A stretch of 36,608 bases of DNA from Myxococcales bacterium (lineage in GTDB: Bacteria > Myxococcota_A > Polyangia > Polyangiales > Polyangiaceae). A program made the position numbers and the translations under genes. Below the pieces are notes generated by a model. The model was not told where the DNA came from, did no database searches, and was given only the letters and a program-made list of their open reading frames with translations. The stretch is from the NCBI GenBank assembly GCA_013297655.1, contig JAAFHV010000066.1:1-36608 (forward strand), read 5' to 3'. Positions 8,057 through 15,977 of this stretch are shown in pieces (position 1 is the stretch's first letter; each line of letters opens with the position of its first letter).

Positions 8057-11000
8057 ATGCGTGCAGCTACGATTCGTACGTTACTCCCATCTTCGCGGGC
8101 CTCGTGGCTGCTGCTCGTCGCAGGCGCGGCGGCGACGGCGTGCTCGTCCGCTCCCGAGCCGGAGGAGGCGGCATCCCCCCCTCTCGGGGTAATCTCGCAG
8201 GCGCTCTACAGCGACCTCGTCGGCGCAGGGAAGCTCAACGGGGTCGAGTGGCAAGCCGACGCGCCCTGGCGTCTGGAGCCCGTCTCGACGAATGGCGGCT
8301 ACGATGCGATCCCGATCACCATCACGTTTCACGACGTGTCGAGCCAGGACGGAGGCGAACGGGCGTTGCTTCCGCTCGGTCAGTTTTGCGGGTTGTACGT
8401 CATCGACGACCAGTTCGGGCCGAGCGGGGCTGGCCGCCGCCTCACCCACTATGCGCCGGCGCAGTTCCACGAGCTCGAGGCCTCGCTGCCATGGCTCCCT
8501 TCCGGACGGCTCCAAGCTCCAGCAGGGGGCGCTGCAGCGCACGCGCTCGCGCGGGTTTGGCAGGGCGACAATCCGACGAGCCTGCTCACGATCCGCAACT
8601 GGGCAGAGTGGCACGGCACGGTCCTTCACCGTCCCGCCGCCACCGCGCCCGGCTCCGACGCAAAGCTCATCGTCGTCGCCAAGATCGCGCGTCGAGAAGC
8701 ATCCGACACGGCGGATCGCTGCGGACCGGGGACGACCGAAACAGCCGACTCGATCCTCATGCAGCTCAGCAACGGGCGCGTGAGCGGGCGCGGCGCCGGC
8801 GCGCCCACCACCGGCCCTCGCGCAGTACAAGAGGGGGATAGCCGCTATTACTTCGGCGATTTCCTCAAAGTGCACCTCGCCGAGGCTCCGCTGCCGCGCT
8901 TCGGCCGCGGCTGGGTCTACGGTGACCTTCACTATCACTCGCAAGGCACCGACAACGAGGGAGAATCGGGAACGAACTACCGCGGTGTCATTCAGTCCAT
9001 GAAGGCGATGGGGCTCGACTACGCGTTCGCGACGGAGCATGCCTCCGACTCGCAGCAGCTCGCAGGCTATCAGCAAGCCTTCTTGGAGAACCTGTCCGAC
9101 CTCGCTCCGTGGTGGGTACCCGACGTGATCGTCGACTACGCTGTCCGTGAGGTACAATCGAGAGGTCCGTTCGTTCCTATCCTGTATTCGCGCGCGTATC
9201 GCGACATGAGCCCCGAACGGTTTGCACACCTTCATGGTTGGCTCGGCAACCCGGAGGGAGTCAACGCTCAGGTGCACTCGAGCGGCGGCTCGACACGATC
9301 GCCGCAAATTTTCCTCGGGGGGGAAGTCGACGTCGTGCCCGAAGTGTCCGACGCCGAGGCCCTGCGCGGCCGATTCACCTATGCGAAGCTAAAAACCTAC
9401 GACTTCAAAGCCGCTTGTCACGAGCTCCCGAGCGAGCTCGTTCACTATACGCAATACGAAAATGTGTGCGAGTCGTTGGTCGTATCGGAAGGGTCGGCGC
9501 CGGGGCAAAAGACGGTCAACGATCCCCAGGGGCTCGTCACGATCGCGGCGGCGAGGCAGCACCTCGTCTACCTTCCTCACGCTCACGGAGGATCCGAGGA
9601 CGGTCCCGACGCGTTCGTTTCGAGCAAGACGACGACGTTCGGCGGCGCGTTCCACCCTCTCGGCCCGCTCCTTCACGAGCAGCTCGACGTGAAGAAGAAG
9701 GGATATGCGTTCCTCGCTCACCCCGTCGAACGAGCGTCGGGGAGCGACGCGGGCAGGTTCGGCCCCGATATCATCCCCTATTCGGACACCCAGCTCCGCA
9801 CGGCATTTGCATCGGAGCACGTGCTCGGGCTGCAGCTCTGGAACGAAGATACACGCGAGAAGTCGACGACGGATTCTCGTGCGTTTCCGTTCCTGTATGG
9901 GCAAGGCCGTCGTGACCCGGAGCTCCCGAGCCAAATCGTCCTCGATCCGTTCCAGTGGGCTTGGGAGTCGGTTGCGTCGACCGCCATGCTCGTGGAGCTC
10001 ACCGACGGCACGCGAATGTGGGACCAGATGCTGCGCTGGGGGATCTCGCCGGACAAGACGCAGGGCCTCTCGTGGCTCGCGCCGGGCGCGCCGCGGAGAG
10101 TGTTCGCGGCAGGTGGCTCCGACGCGCACGGTGACATGAACTTCCGGCGCACGGGTCGAATCAGTGGCTGGTCCGGCGCGGGCGACACCGCCCTCGGCAA
10201 GCCTCGGAACCTGAGCTACGTCGGGGACGCCCGCCTAGGTGCGAGCGGCGGCGTGAGCCAAGGTCAGGCGGTCGAGGCGCTGATCTCGGGCGAGTTCACC
10301 GTCACGGACGGACCCGCGCTCCGCATCGCGATCGACGCGAACCACAATGGGATCATCGATCCGGGTGACGTTCCGATGGGCGGGAGCTATGCCGCGACGG
10401 ACGGGATTGTTCCGGTCCTCGTGGAGTGGCTGTCCAGCGCGGAGTTCGGCGCTGTCGAGCGTGTCGACCTCTACGTCGGAGGTCAGGCCGGCTCGAACGA
10501 TGGCGTCGTGTACGCCCCGGCTACTCACGGCCAGGCGGGCGGCGGTACGTGCGAAGGCGGGGGAGCAGCGACGGACGGAACGTCTCGAACCTATTGCCCC
10601 ATGTCCGACGGCTACGTGCGCGACGACACCGGCAAGCTCGCGTTCTCCGTTCCGCCCGCGAGCGGCCTCGGAGGAACGAAGAAGATCGCGCTTACGGCCG
10701 CGGACTACACCACATTTTCGAGTGTGGACTGTGGTTCTGGATGCCGTATCAGGGAACCGCAAGCTCCGTCCCGCCTCTACGTGCGAGCGTATGCGCAGAC
10801 CAATCAGTTACCCCTCGTCGCGCTAAAGAAGCGATACGCGTACACGAACCCGATTTGGATAACTTCGCCCAATCGACCAGCGAGTCCTCCGGAGCTGTCG
10901 CTCAGTCGCCTCTCTTGCTCGCCTAGGACGGTGTTCGGCGGAAGCGACACCAACACGTACTCGGTCGGCTCCGGGGCCGGGGCCGTCGCCGGTGTCCTCT

Positions 11001-11443
11001 CCCCGCTCGAAATGCGAACCGGGACCGGCGCGTGGGTTCCGGTATCGGGCGGCTCGTTCGCCGTCGCCGGAGGCACTACCGGCTCGGTCCGCGCGCGTGC
11101 CTGCAACGAAGTAGGATGCAGCGGATACGCGGTGCGGGCGTTCGTGGCGCCGACGTGCGCGCCGCCGGTTCCCCCGCCGCCGTCGGTGCACGTCGAGCAT
11201 ACCCGGTGCGCGAGCGGGACGAACTCGTTCGCCGTCTCGGTGAGCCCGACGTCTCCGACGGAGATCAAGATCGGCACTGGCGGATGGACCTCGTACACGG
11301 GGACGACGGTCAACGCGGGTAGTCGGATCGCCGTGTCCGCTCGAGCGCGCGCTTGCTCGCCAGGAGGGTGCAGCGGGTACGGCTCGTCGACCGCTCCTGG
11401 TCCCACGTGCACGGTCGGTGGCGGCGGTGGCTCGCCGTTCTGA
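8057..11443 (+). CDS. Very large PHP-domain lipoprotein (DUF-type secreted metallohydrolase)
   Basis: The protein has 1128 residues. The ATG at 8057 has a perfect AGGAGG 7 nt upstream and a lipobox (LLLVAGAAATAC, Cys29), followed by a linker ending in ISQALYS. Residues ~285-740 carry the four PHP motifs: GDLHYHS (His292, His294), ATEH (Glu327-His328, where TDH is usual), FLAHPVE and GGSDAHGD. PHP proteins are metal-dependent phosphoesterases; here the enzyme would act outside the cytoplasm on an unknown substrate. At residue 760, DANHNGIIDPGD fits a dockerin/EF-hand-like calcium loop. The last ~130 residues hold two tandem ~60-residue repeats (xGTGxW..., ARACxxxGCSGY, then PTC), likely disulphide-linked surface modules. 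It stands alone, ending at a shared hairpin with a convergent gene. Confidence 0.85.
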   Translation: MRAATIRTLLPSSRASWLLLVAGAAATACSSAPEPEEAASPPLGVISQALYSDLVGAGKLNGVEWQADAPWRLEPVSTNGGYDAIPITITFHDVSSQDGGERALLPLGQFCGLYVIDDQFGPSGAGRRLTHYAPAQFHELEASLPWLPSGRLQAPAGGAAAHALARVWQGDNPTSLLTIRNWAEWHGTVLHRPAATAPGSDAKLIVVAKIARREASDTADRCGPGTTETADSILMQLSNGRVSGRGAGAPTTGPRAVQEGDSRYYFGDFLKVHLAEAPLPRFGRGWVYGDLHYHSQGTDNEGESGTNYRGVIQSMKAMGLDYAFATEHASDSQQLAGYQQAFLENLSDLAPWWVPDVIVDYAVREVQSRGPFVPILYSRAYRDMSPERFAHLHGWLGNPEGVNAQVHSSGGSTRSPQIFLGGEVDVVPEVSDAEALRGRFTYAKLKTYDFKAACHELPSELVHYTQYENVCESLVVSEGSAPGQKTVNDPQGLVTIAAARQHLVYLPHAHGGSEDGPDAFVSSKTTTFGGAFHPLGPLLHEQLDVKKKGYAFLAHPVERASGSDAGRFGPDIIPYSDTQLRTAFASEHVLGLQLWNEDTREKSTTDSRAFPFLYGQGRRDPELPSQIVLDPFQWAWESVASTAMLVELTDGTRMWDQMLRWGISPDKTQGLSWLAPGAPRRVFAAGGSDAHGDMNFRRTGRISGWSGAGDTALGKPRNLSYVGDARLGASGGVSQGQAVEALISGEFTVTDGPALRIAIDANHNGIIDPGDVPMGGSYAATDGIVPVLVEWLSSAEFGAVERVDLYVGGQAGSNDGVVYAPATHGQAGGGTCEGGGAATDGTSRTYCPMSDGYVRDDTGKLAFSVPPASGLGGTKKIALTAADYTTFSSVDCGSGCRIREPQAPSRLYVRAYAQTNQLPLVALKKRYAYTNPIWITSPNRPASPPELSLSRLSCSPRTVFGGSDTNTYSVGSGAGAVAGVLSPLEMRTGTGAWVPVSGGSFAVAGGTTGSVRARACNEVGCSGYAVRAFVAPTCAPPVPPPPSVHVEHTRCASGTNSFAVSVSPTSPTEIKIGTGGWTSYTGTTVNAGSRIAVSARARACSPGGCSGYGSSTAPGPTCTVGGGGGSPF

Positions 11444-11493
11444 CCGCGCTCCCGTGTCCGAATGCGCGCCGCCAACCGCGCTGCGCCACTTTC

Positions 11494-11519
11494 TGGGCCA
11501 CGTTGATGAACGTGGCCCA
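11494..11519. terminator. Bidirectional hairpin between convergent genes
   Basis: A perfect 11-bp stem (TGGGCCACGTT and AACGTGGCCCA) closes a 4-nt loop (GATG). It lies 50 bp after the PHP gene and about 150 bp after the end of the converging racemase-family gene. Neither side has a T-run, so it may act as a strong stem or with Rho. Confidence 0.6.
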
Positions 11520-11669
11520 CTGGCTCGCTCAACTCAAGCGGCCGTGCCTAGGTGGTGCTCGTTCGGTTTCGTAGCCCATCGAAGGACGAGCCGAACCACT
11601 CGAGCATGGATCGGACGGCGTCCGACGTCGCGGATGGCCAGCCACCATCGCACTCATGAGCGGGTAGGT

Positions 11670-12653
11670 TCAATGCTCCCGCAAGAGACGGCCCGCCCTG
11701 GCGAGCTGCGCGTGGATCCCATTGTCGCGAAGGGCGTGCCAGAACGTGACCGCGTTGATGCCGAGGATCGGTATGCCGACGACGGGCTCGAGCTTCTCCG
11801 TGACGGGGACAAGGCTCATGTTGGTGCCACACTGCACGATGGCGTCGAGGCGGTTCGCGGGAGTGGCCAAGAGCTCCATGATCGCGCGCTCTTTCGCGGC
11901 GTTCGGCACGTGGGCGATGTCCAGCGCATTCGCGCACGCGAACCCCACCGTCGAGACCACCTCGAAGCCGAGCTCCTCGAACATTCGGCTCGCGTTGCGA
12001 TTGCCAATTTCGTCGAAGGGAGTCAAAAGTCCGATTCGTTTCGCTCCCACCGCGTTTAGAGCTCGGGGGGCGGCGTCGTGCCACGTCGCCCAAGGCGTTC
12101 GCGATCGACGGCGCGCCTCCTCTGCGACCGCGCGAATAGGCTCGAGGCCGTAGAGGACGTGCTCGAGGCTCATCCCCATCACGAGGCGATCCGGCTCCGC
12201 GAGAAGCGCATGATCGATCGCAGCCCCCAGCCCGGCGACGAACTGGCGTCGGTACTCGTTCAAGTCTTCTTCGGTCCGCAGCACCGGGCGCGGGGTGACG
12301 ACTGGAGTCGTATGAATGCCCACGCCATCGAGCGCGTCGCGGTTGTCCGCGATGATGCGCCACAGCTCCGCCTCCGCGCTCGTGTTGGTCGCCGGCACGA
12401 GCAGACCGAGCTTCGTTCGGTGGCTCAGCACGTCCGGGTGACGGATGGCCGGATCGATCCCGAACGCGCCGAGCGCGCGCCCATCGTGAACGACCCCGGT
12501 GGGACCGAGGGCAGGCATCGGCCGCCCAGCCATGCCTCCCCGAGCGTCGTGCGCCGCGGCGGGCGCGCGCACGGTGGACGGGGGGCGCGTGGGGCCGCAG
12601 GCGGACAGGCCAGCCGCAACCGAGCCGGCGAGAAACGCGCGTCGCGTGGTCAT
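11670..12653 (-). CDS. Arylmalonate decarboxylase / maleate isomerase-like protein (Asp/Glu racemase superfamily), exported
   Basis: The product has 327 residues and starts at the ATG 12653-12651 with GGAGG in front. The N-terminus MTTRRAFLAG fits a Tat signal, and AGLSAC at 14-19 gives a lipobox. The core fits the Asp/Glu racemase fold: VPATNTSAEAE (86-96), MGMSLEH (159-165) where arylmalonate decarboxylase has a GTS motif, QCGTN with Cys275 matching the single catalytic cysteine of that enzyme, and FWHALRDNG near the end. The first cysteine that maleate isomerase uses is absent, so it is closer to the one-cysteine decarboxylase type, although the Thr and Tyr of the oxyanion pocket appear changed to Met161 and Phe213. 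Substrate unknown. It overlaps the DoxX gene in an ATGA, so both are in one operon, divergent from a LysR gene. Confidence 0.8.
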   Translation of the reverse strand: MTTRRAFLAGSVAAGLSACGPTRPPSTVRAPAAAHDARGGMAGRPMPALGPTGVVHDGRALGAFGIDPAIRHPDVLSHRTKLGLLVPATNTSAEAELWRIIADNRDALDGVGIHTTPVVTPRPVLRTEEDLNEYRRQFVAGLGAAIDHALLAEPDRLVMGMSLEHVLYGLEPIRAVAEEARRRSRTPWATWHDAAPRALNAVGAKRIGLLTPFDEIGNRNASRMFEELGFEVVSTVGFACANALDIAHVPNAAKERAIMELLATPANRLDAIVQCGTNMSLVPVTEKLEPVVGIPILGINAVTFWHALRDNGIHAQLARAGRLLREH

Positions 12654-13111
12654 CGGGCCACCTCCGCGCGGCGAGGGCCTATGACGAGCGCGCCAGGGCC
12701 CAAGAGCGCGATGGCGACGAGGAGCGCGGTTAGCGCGAGTGGAAACTCGGCGCCGCCACGCTGCACGTCGAAGCCGTTCCGCGACGACGCTGCGGTCGCG
12801 ACCACCATCGTGAAGACCACTGGTGGAAGGGCGCGGAAGCCACGGCCCGAGCAGAGTACGAGAGCACCCCCTACCTCGCTGACGGCGGCGAGGAGCGCTG
12901 CGAGCGTGGGCATCGGGGCTCCGAGGGTCTCCAGGTAGCCAGCGAATCCGGTGAGCCCGCCGCCGCCGAACCAACCAAAGAGCTTTTGAGTGCCGTGAAA
13001 CCCGAGCGGCAGCGCGGCGGCGAGGCGCAGGACGAGGAGAGCGACATCGTCCTTGCCGATGTGCGCTCGGTCGAGAACGGAAGAAGGAGCGGAAGGTGTG
13101 GGGTCGGTCAT
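12650..13111 (-). CDS. DoxX family membrane protein
   Basis: The product has 153 residues from the ATG at 13111-13109. It shows the DoxX pattern: LVLRLAAALPLGFHGTQKLF, then a Gly-rich loop, FAGYLETLGAP, and four hydrophobic segments (LPLGFHGT, LAALLAAVSEVGGALVLCSG, PPVVFTMVVATAA, LTALLVAIALLGPGALVIG). DoxX proteins are small inner-membrane proteins linked to redox and thiol stress in some bacteria, but their exact activity varies. The stop overlaps the start of the racemase-family gene by 4 nt, so translation is coupled. The divergent LysR regulator starts 88 bp away and probably controls both. Confidence 0.85.
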   Translation of the reverse strand: MTDPTPSAPSSVLDRAHIGKDDVALLVLRLAAALPLGFHGTQKLFGWFGGGGLTGFAGYLETLGAPMPTLAALLAAVSEVGGALVLCSGRGFRALPPVVFTMVVATAASSRNGFDVQRGGAEFPLALTALLVAIALLGPGALVIGPRRAEVAR

Positions 13112-13145
13112 CGCCTGACAATGCGTCCCTCGCGCGCGCTCCACA

Positions 13146-13184
13146 ATTGAACCAATCCCACGCGCACCTTCTACGATTCGTAGA
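13146..13184. promoter_or_regulatory. Likely LysR-type operator region between divergent genes
   Basis: In the 88-bp gap between the DoxX and LysR starts there is a perfect 15-bp palindrome, TCTACGATTCGTAGA at 13170-13184, containing T-N11-A spacings expected of LysR-type binding sites. A second short palindrome, ATTG-N3-CAAT, lies at 13146-13156. The 15-bp site is just 15 nt before the LysR start, so autoregulation and control of the DoxX-racemase operon are both likely. Confidence 0.5.
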
Positions 13185-13199
13185 TAGTGTGACCGCCGC

Positions 13200-14114
13200 A
13201 TGAATGTCGTCGAGTGCATGCGCGCGTTCCGCGCGGTGGCAGAGGTCGGGAGCTTCGCGGCGGCGGGGCGCTCGCTTCGAATCAGTACGGCGTGGGTGAG
13301 CGCGCGCGTCGCTCAGCTCGAAGCGCACCTCGGCGCGCAGTTGCTCGTGCGAACCACTCGCCGCGTCGCTCCGACCGACGCGGGACGCGTATACCTGGAG
13401 CGCTGCGTGAAGGTGCTCGACGATCTCGAAGCGGCGGAGCGCACCGTCGCCGAGCTGCAATCGTCACCACGAGGTCGTCTCCGCGTCTCCGCGCCGATGT
13501 CGTTCGGAATTTTGCGCGTCGCGCCGCTGCTCGCGACTTTTCGCGCCGCGTATCCGGAGGTCGAGGTCGACGTCGTCTTCGACGACCGCGTGACCGATCT
13601 CGTCGAGGGAGGTATCGACGTGGCGGTCCGCATCGGCGCGAGCCTGCGCGACAGCTCACTCGTCGCCAAGGCGCTCGGGACCGGCGAGCGCTTCGTATGC
13701 GCGTCGCCGTCCTATCTTCGCGCGCGCGGCACCCCGCGGCATCCGCGCGATCTCGTCGGCCACGATTGCCTTCACTACGTCCTCCACGCCACACCGGGGC
13801 GGTGGTCCTTCGTCGGCCCCGATGGCACCACCACCGTCGACGTCGAGGGACGGGTCCGCGCCAACAACAGCATCGCGCTCGCGGCCGCCGCGCTAGCCGG
13901 CGCGGGGATCGTGCTCGTCCCCGACTTCGTCGTCGAGCGCGATCTCGCCACCGGCGCGCTCCAGCGAGTCCTCTCCGCCTACCGCCCTTCGGCGTACCGG
14001 ATCTTCGCCGTCTCGCCCCCGGCACGCTTCGTTTCGCCCAAGGTCCGCGCGTTCGTCGATTGCCTCTCGAAGGCACTGCGTGAGTCGCGGGGGCTGAGTA
14101 AGGCCAAGACCTGA
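13200..14114 (+). CDS. LysR-type transcriptional regulator
   Basis: The protein has 304 residues. Residues 1-60 form the family winged helix-turn-helix (MNVVECMRAFRAVAEVGSFA, then STAWVSARVAQLEAHLG and TRRVAPTDAG), and residues ~90-295 the periplasmic-binding-like effector domain with DVVFDDRVTDLVEGGIDVAVR. No ribosome-binding site is visible before the ATG; the start follows the normal LysR N-terminus and lies 15 nt after the palindrome. It is transcribed away from the DoxX/racemase operon, which it probably regulates in response to a small molecule related to that enzyme. Its stop is 14 bp from the converging FHA activator gene. Confidence 0.92.
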   Translation: MNVVECMRAFRAVAEVGSFAAAGRSLRISTAWVSARVAQLEAHLGAQLLVRTTRRVAPTDAGRVYLERCVKVLDDLEAAERTVAELQSSPRGRLRVSAPMSFGILRVAPLLATFRAAYPEVEVDVVFDDRVTDLVEGGIDVAVRIGASLRDSSLVAKALGTGERFVCASPSYLRARGTPRHPRDLVGHDCLHYVLHATPGRWSFVGPDGTTTVDVEGRVRANNSIALAAAALAGAGIVLVPDFVVERDLATGALQRVLSAYRPSAYRIFAVSPPARFVSPKVRAFVDCLSKALRESRGLSKAKT

Positions 14115-14128
14115 ATGTGAGCTCGTCC

Positions 14129-15523
14129 TCAGCGTTTCCGCGTCGTAGGCAGTCCGTACCTCTGGGCGAGCTGGTGCAAATACATGCGGTCCATCTGCGC
14201 TTCGCGTGCAGCCTTGCTCACGTTGCCCGCCGCGCGCTCGAGGAGCGGAGCCAGGTACGCGCGCTCGAACCTCGCGACCGCGGCTTCCTTCGCGTGGCGG
14301 AATGGGAGGCCGAGCTCGGGGGCGTCGGTCTCGGTGGCAGACTCGCCCTGCCTCGGCACGAGCGCGGCGTCGCCGAGGACGATGCTTCGCTCGACGTGGT
14401 TTCGGAGCTCGCGAATGTTGCCGGGCCAGTCGTGAGACTGCAGCTCTTGCAACGTCGATGCTCCGAAGAGCCCACCTTCGTTGGTCTCGTCCAAACGGTT
14501 GGCGAGGCTCAAGAACCGACGTACGAGCGCAGGGATGTCGTCGACGCGCTCGCGGAGTGGCGGGACGCGCAAAACGATCTTTGCCAATCGAAAATAGAGA
14601 TCTTCACGGAACCTGCCGCGATTGACCTCCCGTTCGAGGTCACGGTGGGTCGCGGCGAGCACGCGAATATCGAGGCGGGTCGCCTTCGTTTCGCCCACGC
14701 GGCGCACCTCGCGCGCTTCGAGCGCACGGAGCAGCTTCGGCTGAAGGGCGAGAGGAAGCTCACCGATTTCGTCGAGCAGCACGGTGCCTCCGTTCGCCGC
14801 CTCGAGCGCGCCCTCGCGATCACGATCGGCGCCGGTGAAGGCCCCGCGCACGTGCCCGAAGAGCTCACTTTCGATGAGCGAAGGAGAGATGGCGCCACAA
14901 TCGACCACCACGACGGGGCCCTCGCTGCGAGCGCTGCGTTGCACGAGCTCGGCCGCGATGAGCTCCTTTCCCGTGCCGCTCTCTCCGGTGATGAGCACGT
15001 CGAGCTCGCTCGCCGCGACGCGCTCGAGCAACGTGAAGAGCTGCCTCATACGGAGGCTCGAGCCCACGATGCTGCCGAAGGTGCTCGGGTGGTCGACGCT
15101 CTGCCGCGAGCTCGCGATCGAGCGAATCCGAAGGCGCGACTCCCCCAACGTGACGACCGTCTCGGAGTCGAGGTGAGCCTCTAAAATGTTGATAGTCCCG
15201 AGACGAGTGCCGTTTCGTGAGCCACTGTCGCCAATCTTCCACCCGGTACCATCACGCCGAATGCGGCAGTGGAACCGAGACACGGTCGGATCGTCGAGCA
15301 CGAGATCGTTCGCGGCATTGGAGCCTATGCGAAACACGTCTTGCTCGATCGCCATGACCGCCGAGCTGGGTCTTCCCGCGACCACTTCGACGCGCACCTC
15401 GAGGCGCGAAAACTCGACGAGCGCGCCCGCCGGCGTCGGAACGGAGAGCTTTACCCGGGTAATGTTCTCGCTCCACTCTTCCTCGCGCGGCATGGGCCTA
15501 GCGTAGCTCAAACGGCGCGACAT
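14129..15523 (-). CDS. Sigma-54-dependent activator with N-terminal FHA domain
   Basis: The protein has 464 residues. Residues ~40-135 are an FHA phosphothreonine-binding domain (RIGSN at 65-69, VSRFHCR at 81-87, GSRNGT at 101-106). Residues ~145-380 are the AAA+ domain: Walker A GESGTGKE at 180-187, the sigma-54 contact loop GAFTGA at 227-232, Walker B GGTVLLDE at 245-252, and arginine-finger region GRFREDLYFRL. Residues ~425-455 form the Fis-type DNA-binding helix-turn-helix (AAGNVSKAAREAQ). So it should activate sigma-54 promoters in response to a phosphorylated protein. An alternative start at 15493 (MPREEEW) is possible; neither has a clear ribosome-binding site. The neighbouring operon encodes a Ser/Thr kinase (19098-20633), a natural input for the FHA domain. 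Confidence 0.93.
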   Translation of the reverse strand: MSRRLSYARPMPREEEWSENITRVKLSVPTPAGALVEFSRLEVRVEVVAGRPSSAVMAIEQDVFRIGSNAANDLVLDDPTVSRFHCRIRRDGTGWKIGDSGSRNGTRLGTINILEAHLDSETVVTLGESRLRIRSIASSRQSVDHPSTFGSIVGSSLRMRQLFTLLERVAASELDVLITGESGTGKELIAAELVQRSARSEGPVVVVDCGAISPSLIESELFGHVRGAFTGADRDREGALEAANGGTVLLDEIGELPLALQPKLLRALEAREVRRVGETKATRLDIRVLAATHRDLEREVNRGRFREDLYFRLAKIVLRVPPLRERVDDIPALVRRFLSLANRLDETNEGGLFGASTLQELQSHDWPGNIRELRNHVERSIVLGDAALVPRQGESATETDAPELGLPFRHAKEAAVARFERAYLAPLLERAAGNVSKAAREAQMDRMYLHQLAQRYGLPTTRKR

Positions 15524-15977
15524 CCGTCGTGTGTCGACGATGGATCACCTCACCCCACCGCGCGCTCGGTCTCGCACCCGGCCATCCGGCGCCGCCATCG
15601 CGAGCGAAACGGCGACGCGCCCACGCGTACGCGCGCGCGGGAGGACGAGGACGGAAAAATCCGGTCGTGGTGCGCGAGCCGAGGTCACGCAACGTCGCGC
15701 GCGTGCGCGAGGGCTCCAGGGACGGCATGTGTATCGGTGCGGATAGCGCCACGCCAAAAGAGCTGTGGGTACGCGCGTTGCACCATGGGCCCTCATGGCG
15801 AAAGTGAGTCTCGAATCGGCGTGCAAAAGGCAGCGCCGGCTCATGTCGAGCACGAACATGCGTAGCGTTGCCCGCATGCCCCTTGCGGGCGACTACACGC
15901 ATGACCCGAAGTGCGACCATGACGAGGAGCCGGAGGCGACTGGCTCGTCTCTGGCGATCGAGCGGAGCGAGGGAGCC
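15524..15977. other. 454-bp intergenic region, no gene seen
   Basis: This region lies between the divergent activator gene and the receptor-kinase operon. The frames that cross it do not show the local third-position GC bias and contain no recognisable protein. It must hold both promoters; one -24/-12-like element is at 15940-15956. Confidence 0.55.
15940..15956 (+). promoter_or_regulatory. Possible sigma-54 promoter of the receptor-kinase operon
   Basis: CTGGCTCG at 15940-15947 followed by TCTC and TGGC at 15952-15955 gives GG and GC exactly 10 nt apart and about 10 of 13 consensus matches; the -12 box has G for T. Transcription would start near 15967, leaving a short leader with GGGAG before the ATG at 15978. 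It faces the FHA sigma-54 activator gene. Confidence 0.3.

Noticed and set aside
11553-11606. Second imperfect hairpin between the convergent PHP and racemase-family genes
   Set aside because: Arms (TGCTCG/CGAGCA, TTCGG/CCGAA) are separated by an unpaired bulge; much weaker than the 11494-11519 stem.
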